From Bondarzewia mesenterica (lineage: Eukaryota; Basidiomycota; Agaricomycetes; Russulales; Bondarzewiaceae), in contig SGPL01000139.1 of the NCBI GenBank assembly GCA_004802705.1, positions 1-63,399 of the forward strand: a DNA stretch of 63,399 nt, written 5' to 3'. Positions 11,296 through 23,700 of this stretch are shown in pieces. Within the stretch, counting starts at the first letter, position 1. Each line of letters opens with the position of its first letter. Position numbers and translations under genes: made by a program. Below the pieces are notes generated by a model. The model was not told where the DNA came from and ran no database searches. It was given only the letters and a program-made list of their open reading frames with translations.

Positions 11296-13965
11296 CGGTT
11301 GGAATAGCACACAAAACTCCAACGCGCTCAATAACCAGTTACCATATACCTTCAACCACTTGTAGGAATAAAATCCTAGAGTTAGTCCTTACAGATCACC
11401 AGAGACATTGTGCATAGAGGCCAAGCCCTGAGCCAGAGGTTCACGGAGATGACACTTTGATCGAAAGCTCAGTTTCAGAGAGTATGGGTTCAAACATTCG
11501 AGAACAAGACTCAGAGTCGAGCGGAGATGAAAATGAGGATTGGGATGAAGAAGAGACTCTTGTTGCCTTTCTTCGAGACAAGTGCAAATTTTATCTTTCT
11601 ATCTATTTCTCACGTACTACCAACTTCAAATTTTCTTTCTTTCTGAAGGGATCCTGAAGAAGAAGAGTGCTCTGTTCCCTTTGTTCTGACCAGTAAACTT
11701 CAATCTGCCTTCACAAACTCCTCCTGGAGAGCCAAGAAAGAGATCGTCCAATACCTTCTTTCTCCCATGTGCCATATATGTGGAGCTCACTCAAAGCTAG
11801 CTGCAGGCACTGACTGTGACATTGCAGCAGGCATGCTTGGATTCGACGGTGTGTGCAAATGCTTCGAAGAGCTTGAACTGTGCAGATTAGGAGAGTTAGT
11901 GCAGGCACTTTCAAAAAGCTAGGTAACTCTTGCCCGTGCATAAATCAATAATTAATTTGGCTAATACCATCCCCATGATCTACAGATTCACCTGAAGACG
12001 TTGTTCAGTGAGCTACAAAAAAGGTACAAGCACCATGACTAGCTGCAAATTAAGTTTGAGGCATGGCTGACAGAAAAGGGTATCGATACCTTTCCTCAAA
12101 CTCCTCCCGTCTCACTCTATTGAATTCCACTGATGTTATCTGCAAGCCAAACAAATGTGCGAATGAATCAATGCTCTTCCAACTGATATCGAACATCTCA
12201 TCGCGTCTCTTGAGAAGAAAGCCAAGGAGCTAAAAAGGATGACAGCAGTGCAGCGAAAGTGCAGAAGAAGCTCAAGGGACTCTTACAGAGAATGTAAAGT
12301 GCCGCAAGGCATTGCATCAATACTCGCTGGCTTCGACTCAGATCTTGCATTTCTGCTCATCCTCTACTCCTCCGCCAAGGGGAACTGTGTGCCCTAGATA
12401 CTTGATCTTTCTGATCTTGCAGTGTATCTCTGTTTTCAGTCACATGCTCTCTTGGTGCTATCACTTGCTGTCTATTTGTTTTGCATCGCCTCATCTTTTG
12501 CTACTCCCTCGTCAACAAGTGCTGTTCTTGATCATCATTTTGTTGCAGTGGGCTGAATCTAATTCTCAAAGTTTTGTTTGTATCATAAACATAACTGCGC
12601 AATGCTGAATACTGTGCCCACCAGTTGAAAAGCTCGACATTCTGAGATTTCTGAACTGTAGCTGTCACGCAAACAATACCAGCTGATTTCTCTCGGATAT
12701 GACCCAATCGCGATGGTTACAATAACTATCACTTCAGATGACCTCAATGCGAAAGATCGAAATACGGGCAGGGGGCAAGATGGTGACATTGAAGATGACA
12801 GATGCCCCTACTCTCCTAGTGCTACTGGAAACATCACTATTGAAGACTTTCTCTATGCTCTCTACGATGATTCTGCTTTCACCGTTGGTGGCTAATCCAA
12901 CTTTCAACGGGTTGCTTAGGTCAGTACGCAGATCTCAGAGAAATTGGGTAAGGAGAATGTGAGTCACATGGGGAGGGCATTGCAGGTGTGAGAACGGTGC
13001 CATTGAGAACTCAAGCAGATGAACTGACATCCTGAGAGTTGAGCGGCTGAGCATTGAGTGCTGATTTGTGTCAACGTTCATCTTGATTTTTTGGGTCCGT
13101 TGGAACACTGAAATGATCATGTAGACAGATGTCAATTTACACGTTTAGGCTCTTGTGTACCAGTATGTACTGTGTATTCTTGCTTGGCCATGCAGAGTGC
13201 AACATGTCAGCCCCTTACTTGTGGCAAGATAGTACAGCCAGGCATGACTTTCTGCAAGGGACTCATGTTCTGTCCAACATTGCAAAACATAGAAAGTGTG
13301 CGTGTGCACACAATTACACATCATCGTAATGTACAAGCAATCTCCACTGACCAACCAAACTGTGCCATCTGGCCAACTAGCAGGTCATGCATATATATGT
13401 AGATGAAACCACAGAGTATCTGCCAACTAAACCTGTAGTGGGGAGAGGGAAACAAAGAAGTGACAAATGTCATGTGTGCATATGGACAAAGAAAGAAAGA
13501 GAAGGAAAGGGAAAGAACAAAGAAGATAAAGGACAATGATGAAAAATGAACATCGGGAAACTCTCAAAATGAAGAAACAATGGGGAAAAGGCTAACTTAG
13601 AAAAGAAAAGGGGGCAAGATGGGACCTGGCGGTGGTGGTGCCTGCATGTTGCAGAAGCAAACAGAGCAGTCTCCATGCCATCCAACCCATCATCATCAAC
13701 CTCCATCAAATCATCCCCCACCTCGTCCTCACTTCCTCTGCTCCTCCTCGTGCTCTGCATGGTCTTCCTCCACCTGCACAAGCACCCTCTCTGCCAAATC
13801 ACCCTCGACTAACCACTATCCCCTACTCTGCGACTCCACGAACACAATGCCCTTTTCCACAGATATCAGATGCTTACCAGCCCAAAATGCATGCAACTAC
13901 CACCTATCCAGCATCGAGAGCTTATTGACATGCTATTTATAGTGAATAAATGAGTGGTTATCATA
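11296..13965. other. repeat-like region with unassigned coding fragments
   Basis: No intact gene. A plus-strand stretch at 11,457-11,925 looks once-coding: an acidic segment (SSGDENEDWDEEETLVAF), a break, then SPMCHICGAHSKLAAG with two cysteines, and GMLGFDGVCKCFEEL. Further broken frames continue to about 12,400 with lysine-rich text (KVQKKLKGLLQR, ILAGFDSDLAFLLIL). A minus-strand acidic piece at about 13,640-13,760 reads GSEDEVGDDLMEVDDDG. I cannot name the source genes. They resemble decayed genes or transposon passengers more than host genes. Confidence 0.4.
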
Positions 13966-13985
13966 CTAAAGCAGGTAGATTAGAA

Positions 13986-14669
13986 GAATGCAGTATGATA
14001 TGAAAACAAATGCTTCTGACCTCTTGACAAAGTGGTAGTTTCCATGCAGCTCCTTACCCTCCATGTCATGACTCAAGAGACTCAGGTGATAGTGAAGTTT
14101 CCCGTTTCCTAGCATGTTATTCATGCCCAATGCATAATAATTTCTTATGACACTCTGCCACTGCTCCTTCTCTGGCTCGAGATTGAACAAATGAGCAGCT
14201 GCGATTCCGATGCTCACACTTGACTCGTTAATTCAGGTGGACGGACAGACACTAATGAAGCTTATGGCAGCTGAGATGTTCACATCTGTCATGCTAAGTG
14301 AGAGCTCAGAAACACGACTCATGGCTGCGACAGTGAGAGAAGACGGGGGCAATAAAGTGGCAGTGACTATGGCTGACATGGCCATATGATAGCATGCCAG
14401 ATCACCCAGAGCTTCCTGTCAATAATTGACTTGAAGGCGGAGAGTGCATCCTCCCTGAGCAGGCTGCTGTAAAAGGTGTACGCATGGTAAATAAAATCTT
14501 GTAGATGCTCCATCCCAATCTTAGAAGATAACGACAAGCGATAGAGGTTCTTGAGCAGACAGTGGAAGGCAGAGGACCAGAGGCAGATGATGATGCAGTA
14601 TTTCTTAGGTATACTCCACAATGAAGCAGGCACGCTGGGTGCTAGTGAGATCTCGAGGAAGTTATGCAT
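13986..14669 (-). pseudogene. degraded Est1-type DNA/RNA-binding domain (SMG5-7/Ebs1 family) fragment
   Basis: The source family acts in nonsense-mediated decay and telomerase recruitment. Reading leftwards, the blocks are IPKKYCIIICLWSSAFHCLL, then MEHLQDFIYHAYTFYSSLL, then (after a frame change) a SLGDLACYHMAMSAIV-like stretch. After another break come SIGIAAAHLFNLEPEKEQWQ, GNGKLHYHLSLLS and KELHGNYHFVKR. This order (HLQ-F-YYAYTFY, LGDLARYRMA, VGIAAARLL-EPEKEQW, GKLHHHLGLLS, YHFVK) is characteristic of the fungal Est1 DNA/RNA-binding domain. Stops separate the blocks, so it cannot encode one protein. There is no TPR N-terminus or PIN C-terminus nearby. Identification rests on remembered family text and should be confirmed by alignment. 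Confidence 0.75.
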
Positions 14670-15172
14670 TATCTCTTCGAGCCTATGATAGAATAAGTGA
14701 CAGTAAACAGGAAGATGACTCAGAGGGCTTACATTTTGCGATCCTTAATCACCTTCTTCTAGCGGACCTTTTATCCTATGGATGTTCATCATCTGCCCAG
14801 CAATCAGCGTACACTTCCTTCTCCACTCGCATAATCACATCGTTGGTCTTTATGCTCACGTTCCAGTCCATGCCTTCACCCCCCCAACAGGCTTGCTACT
14901 TATGCCTTGCATTTAAACCTAGAGTTAGAGTGTTTAAATCAGAAAGTGGTGGAAGTGCTATGCAATATGCAAAAAGTTCTTTGGCAAATCCTTCCACTAT
15001 CTGTCGTGGATAACTACTAAAATCAATGATAATCCAAGCCAAGGGCTTGGCTGGTTTAGAGAATTTCTAGTTCTTGACATTCCAGCTGCCATCCTAAGCA
15101 GCTATTAGGATTCAGACTCCAAGCCATGTCGATAAAATCAATGAATTAACCTTCTGATAAATGTTCACATCA

Positions 15173-15526
15173 TTACCATACTGGACAGTTGGTAAAGGCA
15201 GTTGGCAACCCTAAATTTGCATAGGCACCATCGCTACGTGCATTCCTATCTGTCCAATGAAATCTGAATGGGCATAGTTCAAGAACTGGCAGCAGAGGGT
15301 GATCAACATCGACATCACGCAATAACCATGTGATGAATATATCACTTACTGAATCATTGACTCCCTGAATGACAGAGATGAGTCGTTCCACATGCAGCTT
15401 GATCACGAAGTCTAGCACCCACTTCATCAACTCGAGTGGTACCTTCTTCTTGTATATCTGTCCCTCCACGATCTGGCAGAATTTGGCAGGAGACACCACA
15501 TCATGGCCGATCTTAATGCCGAACAT
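15173..15526 (-). pseudogene. unidentified conserved-looking coding fragment
   Basis: A 117-codon open frame with clear coding character inside decayed DNA. It reads VSPAKFCQIVEGQIYKKKVP, LELMKWVLDFVIKLHVERLI, FITWLLRDVDVDHPLLPVLE, then FRFHWTDRNARSDGAYANLG. The alternation of amphipathic helices resembles an alpha-helical repeat or scaffold protein, but I do not recognise the family. No ATG-led gene structure or good flanking exons were found, and the neighbours are pseudogenes, so a captured fragment is most likely. Confidence 0.4.
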
Positions 15527-15696
15527 AGTTGGGCATCAGGAAATCGGTGAGGCCCCGACATGACCAGTCAGAGTTGGTAACATGAGAGCTCAGCGCCACT
15601 TGCCACTCAGATCATTTATAGATAAGTAATGAAATATCAGAGTCTTGCCATTCTTCGAGTGGTGGGCCATTCAATATATCTGTGGTGGGTATGTGA

Positions 15697-16020
15697 TAAG
15701 TGAATATAATTAGCTCAAATTTTGGTGATGTACAGATCAAATTTGATTAGTTCCCATCTTTTTTGCATCCTATCACCTGTTCATACCAGCTCGTATCATA
15801 GCACATTAGACTTGTCATTGTAGGGCTTGTAATTACTATAGAATATAAGTTTGCTTTCATTCTTCGATCAATTGGCTGTTAAACAGAATTCTGGCAGATG
15901 CATGCTCAGTGAATGAAATTAACTCAAACTCCAATGATAAACTGGTTAATTTTGACCAGTTTTTATTTTTTGTATGCTATCATCTGTTCATGTCAGCCCA
16001 TGCTGTCATGATGTGCTACT
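15697..16020. repeat. two diverged direct repeats of about 110 bp
   Basis: The stretch starting near 15,699 (AGTGAATATAATTAGCTCAA) recurs near 15,908 (AGTGAATGAAATTAACTCAA). The similarity continues through a T-rich run and a shared block CTATCA[CT]CTGTTCAT to a common CAGC-rich end. Spacing is about 209 bp. The copies are clearly related but diverged. The element family is unknown. Confidence 0.6.
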
Positions 16021-16769
16021 TAAAGGTAGCATTTGCTCTACCATGATGCAGGGAGCAGACTCACATTCTGCCAACATTATGCTTAGATTAATACATGGCC
16101 CTTCAGGCAGAACTGTTCCTATTTGAACATGATACCCATAAAGATGACATTGACTAAGCTTTACTGGTGCATCGTGAGCCGACGGCGAAGAATGAAGCAA
16201 ATGAAAAAGACATATGACATCATCATTGTCGATGTTATTTTCAGCGTCGTCCTGTTTTCATTTGGACATTTTTGTATTGTAAAGAAGTTGCCAGCGAGAC
16301 ACAAGGAAGATGAAGGTGGCAAGTGGCTGAAAAGGATTCCGCGCCATGGTGGGAAGTGGTTATCATGACCAGCTGCACCGTTCAGCTCGACTCTTCCTAG
16401 CGGGAACACACAGGAATGGACACTCCAGATTGTAATCTACTAATCAGATAATTATGACTCCTCGCACTGCTATCTTTCTATATCTCCATCTTTATCTCAG
16501 TTTCACTTCCTTCCCATCTTGACCTCGTACTGCTTGCAGTCAGTCTTTATTTCTCTGCATCTTTTTAGATGTCTACCTTTTATTGAGTTAACAACTTCTC
16601 CCTCAAGGGGTGTGTCTTCCTCCTCAGGGCCCTCGACAGCCAGTTTGAACCATTTCCTATGATATGGTCTGCTCTCTGGCAGCCTTCTCGGTGCATCCCT
16701 ATACATTAGACACAATATCTCGACAATTCATGCAGATCATGCAGAGACAGTAAAGGAATCCCAAAGGCC

Positions 16770-18530
16770 TTTGACTCTCATTTCTTCCCTCATAAGGTCC
16801 TATGCTGTGTATATGATCTGTTCTTTCCCTGCTCTGGTGGACCAGTCACTTCCATCCTCACCTTCCTGATGTCCATCCCAGGTCTCAAACAGATCACCAA
16901 GGCATTTGTTCGAAGGACGTTCTTCGCACAAGTGAGCACTTTGGTCAAGACGTCCTTTCTGCATCCAGATGTCTAATACTCTAGTCTGTGCAGTTCGTCG
17001 GAGGTGATACGGCTCATGAGTGTGTACCATTGCTCGAGAGCTTGTGTGCCAAGAACAAGGGGACTTTGTTTGCTTATAGCGTCGAGGTGGACGAGGCAGA
17101 GGCTACAAGTGGTGGGTCCAAGAAATCAGTACTGATATATAAGCAAATCGTGCAGGAGATGATCGGGTCGATTGATGTCGCAGCTGACTTTAAGGATCAG
17201 AGGGCGTCCAGATCATCCTTCACAGCTGGCAGGAGGACGTGGGTTGCTGTGAAGCTTGTAAGCTTTTTGTGCCAGTTCATGATCTAGCTCTCACTCAGAC
17301 TTCTTGCAGAGTGCCCTACTTCCTGATGCTCAGTCATTAGCAAATTTGTCCGTGTATCTCACCAAAGTTCATCTGGCGCAGTCAGCTATCACATTCCCTA
17401 GATATCCGAGGGCATCCGACTTGGACTGTCTTACTTCAGATCAGATTAAGGGAGAAACGCCGCTGACTGAACAAGATATTTATGACATCAAGGACCTTCA
17501 TTTGGACTTGGTAAAGATCTGCAGTCATGCTCAGGAGTGAGATATCAGAATCATCATTGATGCAGAATATAGGCATGTTTAGTTTTTTTTTATCATTGCA
17601 TGGCACCACACGCTGACCAGATGTCTGATGACATGCAGCTGGTATCAAGTGCGAGTTCTGTCAGTGTCAGCAGAATACCATGAACTGAGACAATGATTTG
17701 CAGCCTGCCATAAACACGATGACACTTTTCCTCATACACCAGTTCAACAAGCTTCTAGATCATTCATCGTCTGAATCCACTCCAGTGTGACCGCTTATCT
17801 ATGCGACATTCCAAGCATAACTATGCCAGTGCACTTATTCCACATCTATCTCATGCACTTCTCATCTGACACCCATTTAGAAACTTAGAATATCTGGAAC
17901 AGTCCCTCAAGGATGCGAAGGCCGGCAACTACGCACTCGAGGTCAAACTGGTCCATGGCACCTATCATCTGCATGAGATGATTGCGCATGAGACTGCCAC
18001 CTTTGGCCACAACAACACGTCGCTCTCCATCTCGCCTGATCCACACCCACCCATCTGGCCAACCAAGCCCGAGACAAATATGTGCTAGAATGCGACCGCA
18101 CACCAGATCATCTCGAGCATCCACAATGACATCGCTGCTTACTGTCCAGTGTTGACCATTGGCATGCTTTTCAGTTCGCACAATTGAGAGAGCTGCAATC
18201 TGGTCCTCGATGAGCTCATGAAGCAGGGCCTTGCACGCAGGGAAAAACAAGATGGCAGAGAGGTCATGAGCATGGGTGATGAGGTGACAGAAAGAGTGAC
18301 TCTGGGCCAGCTTTTTGGTTCATGGCCAGGAGATGTGTATACTCACACTGACTAATGAGAACTCTCTTCAGGCATGAGTGATGAGTTGACAGATTACCTA
18401 GTTGACAAGATGAGATCGTCCTCACCGTTTATCATTAAATATGTTCTGTATCTAATTGCATGCTTATACAACAATGATGGACCTTAGAGTTTTCTTCGAT
18501 GATGTCATGCTTGACCGCATAGCCAAAGAA
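16770..18530 (+). pseudogene. degraded proline dehydrogenase gene (PUT1/PRODH type)
   Basis: Proline dehydrogenase is the mitochondrial FAD enzyme that starts proline breakdown. Most of the catalytic domain is present in order with introns retained. Blocks are LIRSYAVYMICSFPALVD; after a frame change, SILTFLMSIPGLKQITKAFV and RRTFFAQ, followed by a GTGAGC intron; FVGGDTAHECVPLLESLCAK and YSVEVDEAEA; GRRTWVAVKL, then an intron to about 17,310. Then come SALLPDAQSLANLSVYL and PLTEQDIYDIKDLHLDLVKI; RIIIDAEY; PAINTMTLFLIHQFNK; RNLEYLEQSLKDAKAGNY; VKLVHGTYHLHE; SLSISPDPHPPIWPTKPE; VLDELMKQGL; and GDEVTERVTLGQLFG, DYLVDK and SSSPFIIKYV. A TGA interrupts the frame just before RIIIDAEY (about 17,538) and further stops follow. 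The usual FAD-loop text RGAYHPHE is changed to HGTYHLHE. It is clearly non-functional. Confidence 0.88.
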
Positions 18531-18854
18531 TGATGGATATTGTCTCCATGCATCTATCCATCTGTTGCCAATTGCTGCACCATGCAACCAAATGTTTAGA
18601 TTTGATTTGAGAACTGCGTCCGCTGAATGAACAAAACATTAGAAAACTTGTGCACAAGAATTTATGTGCATATTATGCACAAAAATATGAGATATATTGT
18701 CCAGCAAAGCTCTTGCCTCTGATATACATCTGGGGGTAATTATTCAATTGGAAGAGGAAGGCATAACACTTTGCGATGGACCTACATCCATGCGCTTATA
18801 TTCTGAGAAAATGGTATAAAAGTTGTGCAGGAATTCTATGAATTGCTGGGATGC

Positions 18855-19420
18855 TTAGAGAGATATATATAGCAGTTCCTGAGTGTCAAATATTGAACTA
18901 AGCACCTCATCAAGTTCATGCACATATCGGTCCATGCTGGTATATGAAAAGCTTGTACCAGCAGGCTGATCGACTGCAAAAACATGATGTAGAAGGTATA
19001 AGTGAGATAAAAAAGTAGACAAATCAATACTACTGTCATACACTCTTTCCAACCTCCTTCAACCATTTTGAGACTGCCCTTACCATCCACTCTGCAGGGA
19101 CTGATCTCCATCATGAGACCATTGAACGATGAGCAACCTGATTCACCCTAGTATAGACCATCAGCATTCTTCTCATACATTCACCCAGATTAACTTATAT
19201 TAAACCAAAACAGAATGCACTCTCGGTCAGCTGTTCTCTTTGCTTTAACGAGGACAAAGTACAGGTGTGCTGTGACATCTGTAGCTAGCAAAGAAGCCAC
19301 ATCTGGGTCTGCAGAGAGGTGTTCGGCGATAATATGCAGTGGGTGCATTTCATTCTGATGCAAGTCTGGTAGGTTTGAGACATAGAATGAAGCTGCAGAT
19401 AGGACTATAAACCAAATCAT
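18855..19420 (-). pseudogene. N-terminal fragment of a Kex1-type serine carboxypeptidase
   Basis: Kex1-type carboxypeptidases trim basic residues in the Golgi, including pheromone precursors. Reading leftwards, the fragment has ASFYVSNLPDLHQNEMHPLH, IIAEHLSADPDVAS, TDVTAHLYFVLVKAKRTADR and ECILFWFN. These match the normal N-terminal mature region up to the oxyanion motif, which should continue WFNGGPGCSS but is broken here. A second block at 19,090-18,860 reads LMMEISPCRVDGKGSLKMVE, then VDQPAGTSFSYTSMDRYVHE and LDEV, the expected next segment. The fragment ends before the catalytic serine. Stops between the blocks show decay, and a probable intron remains between EGGW and VDQP. Confidence 0.85.
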
Positions 19421-19440
19421 CAGTCACAATAAATTGGGAG

Positions 19441-20700
19441 ATCATGAACAATTACACAGCCTTTGAGATGTAGAAGATGTTGTTCAACCGTAGTTGGCAT
19501 CATTTGGTCTCCTTGAGAACATCTAAAAAGAGCAGTCTCTTTCACTCTCTCAACCACTCCATTTCCAAACCTCCTTTGTTCTGCTGATCGATGGGCATAA
19601 TCAAGCATTTGGAAAAGAAAGTGCTCCTAATGTTGACAGCATCAGTAAGTCTCCAATTTAAATGATATAATAACTTGCATGAATCCCCTTTAGAACTGAA
19701 AGAGTTTGTTGTCTGATGCCCAAACTGCAAAACCCAGCTCGCGGGCGTGGCCTAAAATGAACGGAAGCAGAGATGAAGCTATCAGCATCAGGTGGGATTG
19801 GGGTGAGAGGAGGGAGGTTGGGGGGAAGATGTTGAGAAACCTCATGCTGTAGGCCAACAAAGGCACAGTGCAGGTGAAGTTGAAGAAGCTTGCAAATAAG
19901 AATTTGCATGGGAAGCTCCTGATGATTGAGTTGGACTTGGATCAGCCGCAGGAGTTAAAGGAATTCAAGAAGAAATGGTTAGAGGGTGTGAGGAGGTTGN
20001 GAGAATAGATGCACGCACATGTAAAAAGCAGAAACTGAGATGNGGCCNNACNTATACACACNNGTGCAATGACNAGTATGATAACCAAATCTTGTTGGCT
20101 CAACTGAGATACAGAAAGAATCTCCGCGCTCACTNGTAGGACATTATAACGAAAATTCNTAGAAGAAGGCAAATGGCTTAGGCNCTGCATTGTAATGGGT
20201 GCCCATTCAAGATAGNGAACNGTTTCTCAATGTAGCTTCATGTTGAATTTCANNGGTCAGAAAGGCTCNGAACANNGTGNGNNAGGGTAAAAAAAGGTAA
20301 TACAATTNCCCAAAGNGATGACAGAAGAGNTAGTATAATTTACGAGAAACTGCAGGATCATCAAGGCCACNATAGTGNCAAGGGATTCTTACTGAAAAAA
20401 GGGACAGATTATTATAGTCNTACATCTGCTGGCAGAGGCCTTANGCATAGCATGATCATGATGAGAGTAAAGAAATGAAAAGATGAAGAAGGAGNATCAT
20501 GGAAAGTTGGAGCTTATAGATGTGGAGNGACAACAGCATGAGAGGGCATCACAGATCAAGNAGATTGNGGAACAAATGAANNGCTGAAAGANCATGAATG
20601 GAACTCTCACTGCGGCACAGGCTGGCTAGCTGCAGATGATGCTCGAACATCTGCCATGATTGTGTTGAATTGTTATGTAGGCAAAACTGAGATGATATTG
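19441..20700. other. unassigned repeat-like DNA
   Basis: Ambiguous bases begin at about 20,000 and continue through the island. A plus-strand lysine-rich coding-like piece (about 19,850-19,980) reads KKLANKNLHGKLLMIELDLD followed by KEFKKKWLEG and then degrades. I cannot assign it. No gene structure is supported. Confidence 0.35.
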
Positions 20701-20715
20701 ACCACTTACTGCCTC

Positions 20716-23700
20716 TTACCGATAGCTTAGGGGGGGGGGGGCATTCATCAACATCAGATTCTCTTGGGGTTCTACCACGAATGCCAATGAACCTGCCGCC
20801 TTGATGATGAAGAATGAGTACCTCTCCTGGATGACTTCACTAGTGAATCCCACATTGCTGCTATTTATGATGAGGGCCATGACTCCCACATTCACCGGGA
20901 TGGGCTTCAAGAAGCAGAAGGGGATCATGATCTGTCTTTGAAATCTCACTGCCACTTGGATGACGACTTGTCCTGAGAGAGGATTCACCTTGCATGCAGA
21001 CGACAGAACCATCTCCACCCAGTGCCTCTCATATTGGCCATACTAGAAGCCAATGACAAGATCCGTTGAGCCTATTACCTCAAAGGCGATCATCCACACA
21101 TTAAGCCAACATTCTATGTACGACCACAAAAACAATTGGACCCTGTATTCCAGGTGTGGTACTTGTGAATCCATCAGCAGGCAAGACAAGGATGATGATG
21201 ATGATGATGCCGATAGTACCTTGACATGATGGAAAAGTCTCAAGCTCCATGTTTCAACTTGGAGTGTGCGAGGAAGGGTCCCACATGGGCTCAGTCGAGA
21301 ATAGTGGGTTAATAGGAGGAGGGGTGCTGGTATGAAAGCCCTCGTTCAGCAAAAGTAGGCCTTCAAGCCTGAAAGCAGTGGATGCTAGAGCCCGAAGCTC
21401 TGCCTCTGTCGGTGAGGGCAGCAGCTTGGGATGTGATCTATGGAGTTAAGGTAAACAGCGAACATTTTTGAGAAGGTACTCCATGAGACTCACTTTAAAA
21501 GTATCATCGTGACTTTGATCTCTTGAAATCTGTGCCCCTGGGTCATCAATGCATCGAGCTCGACCAAGGTGACATCCTCGTCTACCTCAGAATCAGTTCT
21601 GAGAACCTCATAAACTGCCTTTATGAGCCCCTTGTACTCCTTTCAAGGGCCTCTGATGATTTGGACCCACGTGCTTACCATGTTATGCACCTGAGGTTTT
21701 GATGCTTCTTTGGCACACTCTGTGGCTATTTTAGGGGAGCAAAAGTCCAGGCGATCATATGGAAACTCGAGGATCTTGCACCCACAGAGCATTCACTGAG
21801 CCCACTACTTGATATGCCAAACATGCTCATCTTATTCTCGGTCTTTGTCCTCTTGATTCAGATATAATACAGATCTCTTAGGTTAATCACTGTCCTGATC
21901 TGCTCGCAACCCTCAAACTTGAACTCGATGATGTCCCCTGTTTAAAACAAGGTAGGGGTGAAGGGGGAGCTTTCCTTTTCGCGTTCAGTGGCTACTTTGG
22001 GTGAGAGAAGTTCCAAACCAGTGAATCCAATTATGAGCATCTGTGGCAATGCAACATTGAGTGTGCCCATAGGATTCTGGGCAAAAGAGGCCTACCTCAT
22101 CCATCAGCTCTGGCCACACAATCTGAATAGATGATGCTTGCACGTCGGTGACCATCCTGATCTCCCCACTGCTCCATACTTTGATCAGATCTCCCCTCCT
22201 GAAGACATTTTCAATGAGTGAGGGATCCGGGACACGTGCACATGCCACGGCCAACTCGAGGGAATGAAAGTCGACGTGATCACACAAAATTTTGACCTGA
22301 AGCCAACACCTCATTGAGCAGCTTTTGAAACAAATGATGTAAAAAAAAAAAAGNNAANAGGGAACAGACTCACAGTGTTTTGAGTCACGGTCTCGATGAA
22401 ACTGACAGAAGATGAAACATCATCAACTATGAACATGATGCCGGTCTGGTCTTCATGCCATACTTTGACATGATCACCTAGTCTGAAGTAGGGATGGATC
22501 GATGATAAGGGTATGATGAATTCTATCACTGGTGCGTCCTCATTCTCATCTTCTCAGTGCAAACTTGATAGCAAACCAGGAATAATCAAAGCCTCAACTG
22601 TGATGATGGCTGTCCCATCTTGTGCATGCCCAAAGGTGCCCCACAACCCACTTTATTCACCTAAGATGATTCTAACACGATCACCATGTCATAGAGCCTC
22701 CTGCACCTCAGCCGTCAAGATCTGCACAACGAGCCCACCGTGAAATAGCAAGCCTTGGTTGAGAGCATCAAGGAAAGGCAAGACGTCACTGTTCGAAGGT
22801 GTTTCCTTACAGGGGATGGCCAACCTATAAGCAACTTTCATAAATCGAAGCCCATAACTGTATTTAGCCACGGAGAACACCAGATACAAGTCATGCTGCT
22901 AAACGCTGGCTGGCCCATACAATCATCTGATTTCATTGGGGTTGAAGAGTCGAGGTTGAGGCCAGCAGCAGCACTTGCACTTGCTACTGCTCTTTTCCAT
23001 GGCCTCAATATCAGGCTTTTCAGATAGAGCAATCCTCAGGCAAACAGCTACTGTCAACAGCCCATGTTCGACATCGACTTCTTGCACGAGAGCCAAGTCT
23101 TTGGCATAGGGCCCTCAATAAATGTGGACCCATTGGCCTGTAGCAAAGTTAATGTCTGAGTTGGGTCGAGTCTTCAGCATATAGACCTGTAAGTGCTCCT
23201 CAATAGGAATGAGCTGAATCACATCTAAAGGATTCACCCTAGAATGACTACTGACCACATTTTGAACATCCAATGAGCTCAGTGCCTCAATGTACACTAG
23301 ACCTCACAGAGAAGGCATGCTAAATACTTCACCGATCGTGGGTGGCTTTTCTTCTCCCATACCCACCTGAGTTGCGCTGCATCATATGTGCTCAACAACA
23401 TCCACCCTTCGTCCATTTTGTAGCCCCCAAACAATAGTCAGATATCTACATAGTTAGGCTTGACTCTAATTATAGTGGCAGGCATACCTTCACCTTAACG
23501 CTCCACAGGAGTCGCTCGCTTTCTCCAAGAAGAGGCCACTCGGTGTCGGGCATGCCATACTGAATCTGTCGGGTGTGCACTTTGTACTGATCAGTGATGG
23601 CCTCAAGAGCTGAAGGATTGTCATCACTGAGTACCTCAGCATGATATGTAGGTCCAGGATCAAGAAATGGCTCACCAGTAGTATCCTCCGCAGAGATGTC

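Noticed and set aside
11484..11500. GGTTCAAACAT resembling a tRNA B-box
   Set aside because: No A-box, acceptor stem or cloverleaf could be built around it.
17885..18250. Minus-strand 121-codon frame with protein-like text
   Set aside because: The plus strand reads colinear proline dehydrogenase blocks through the same bases, so the minus frame is a shadow.
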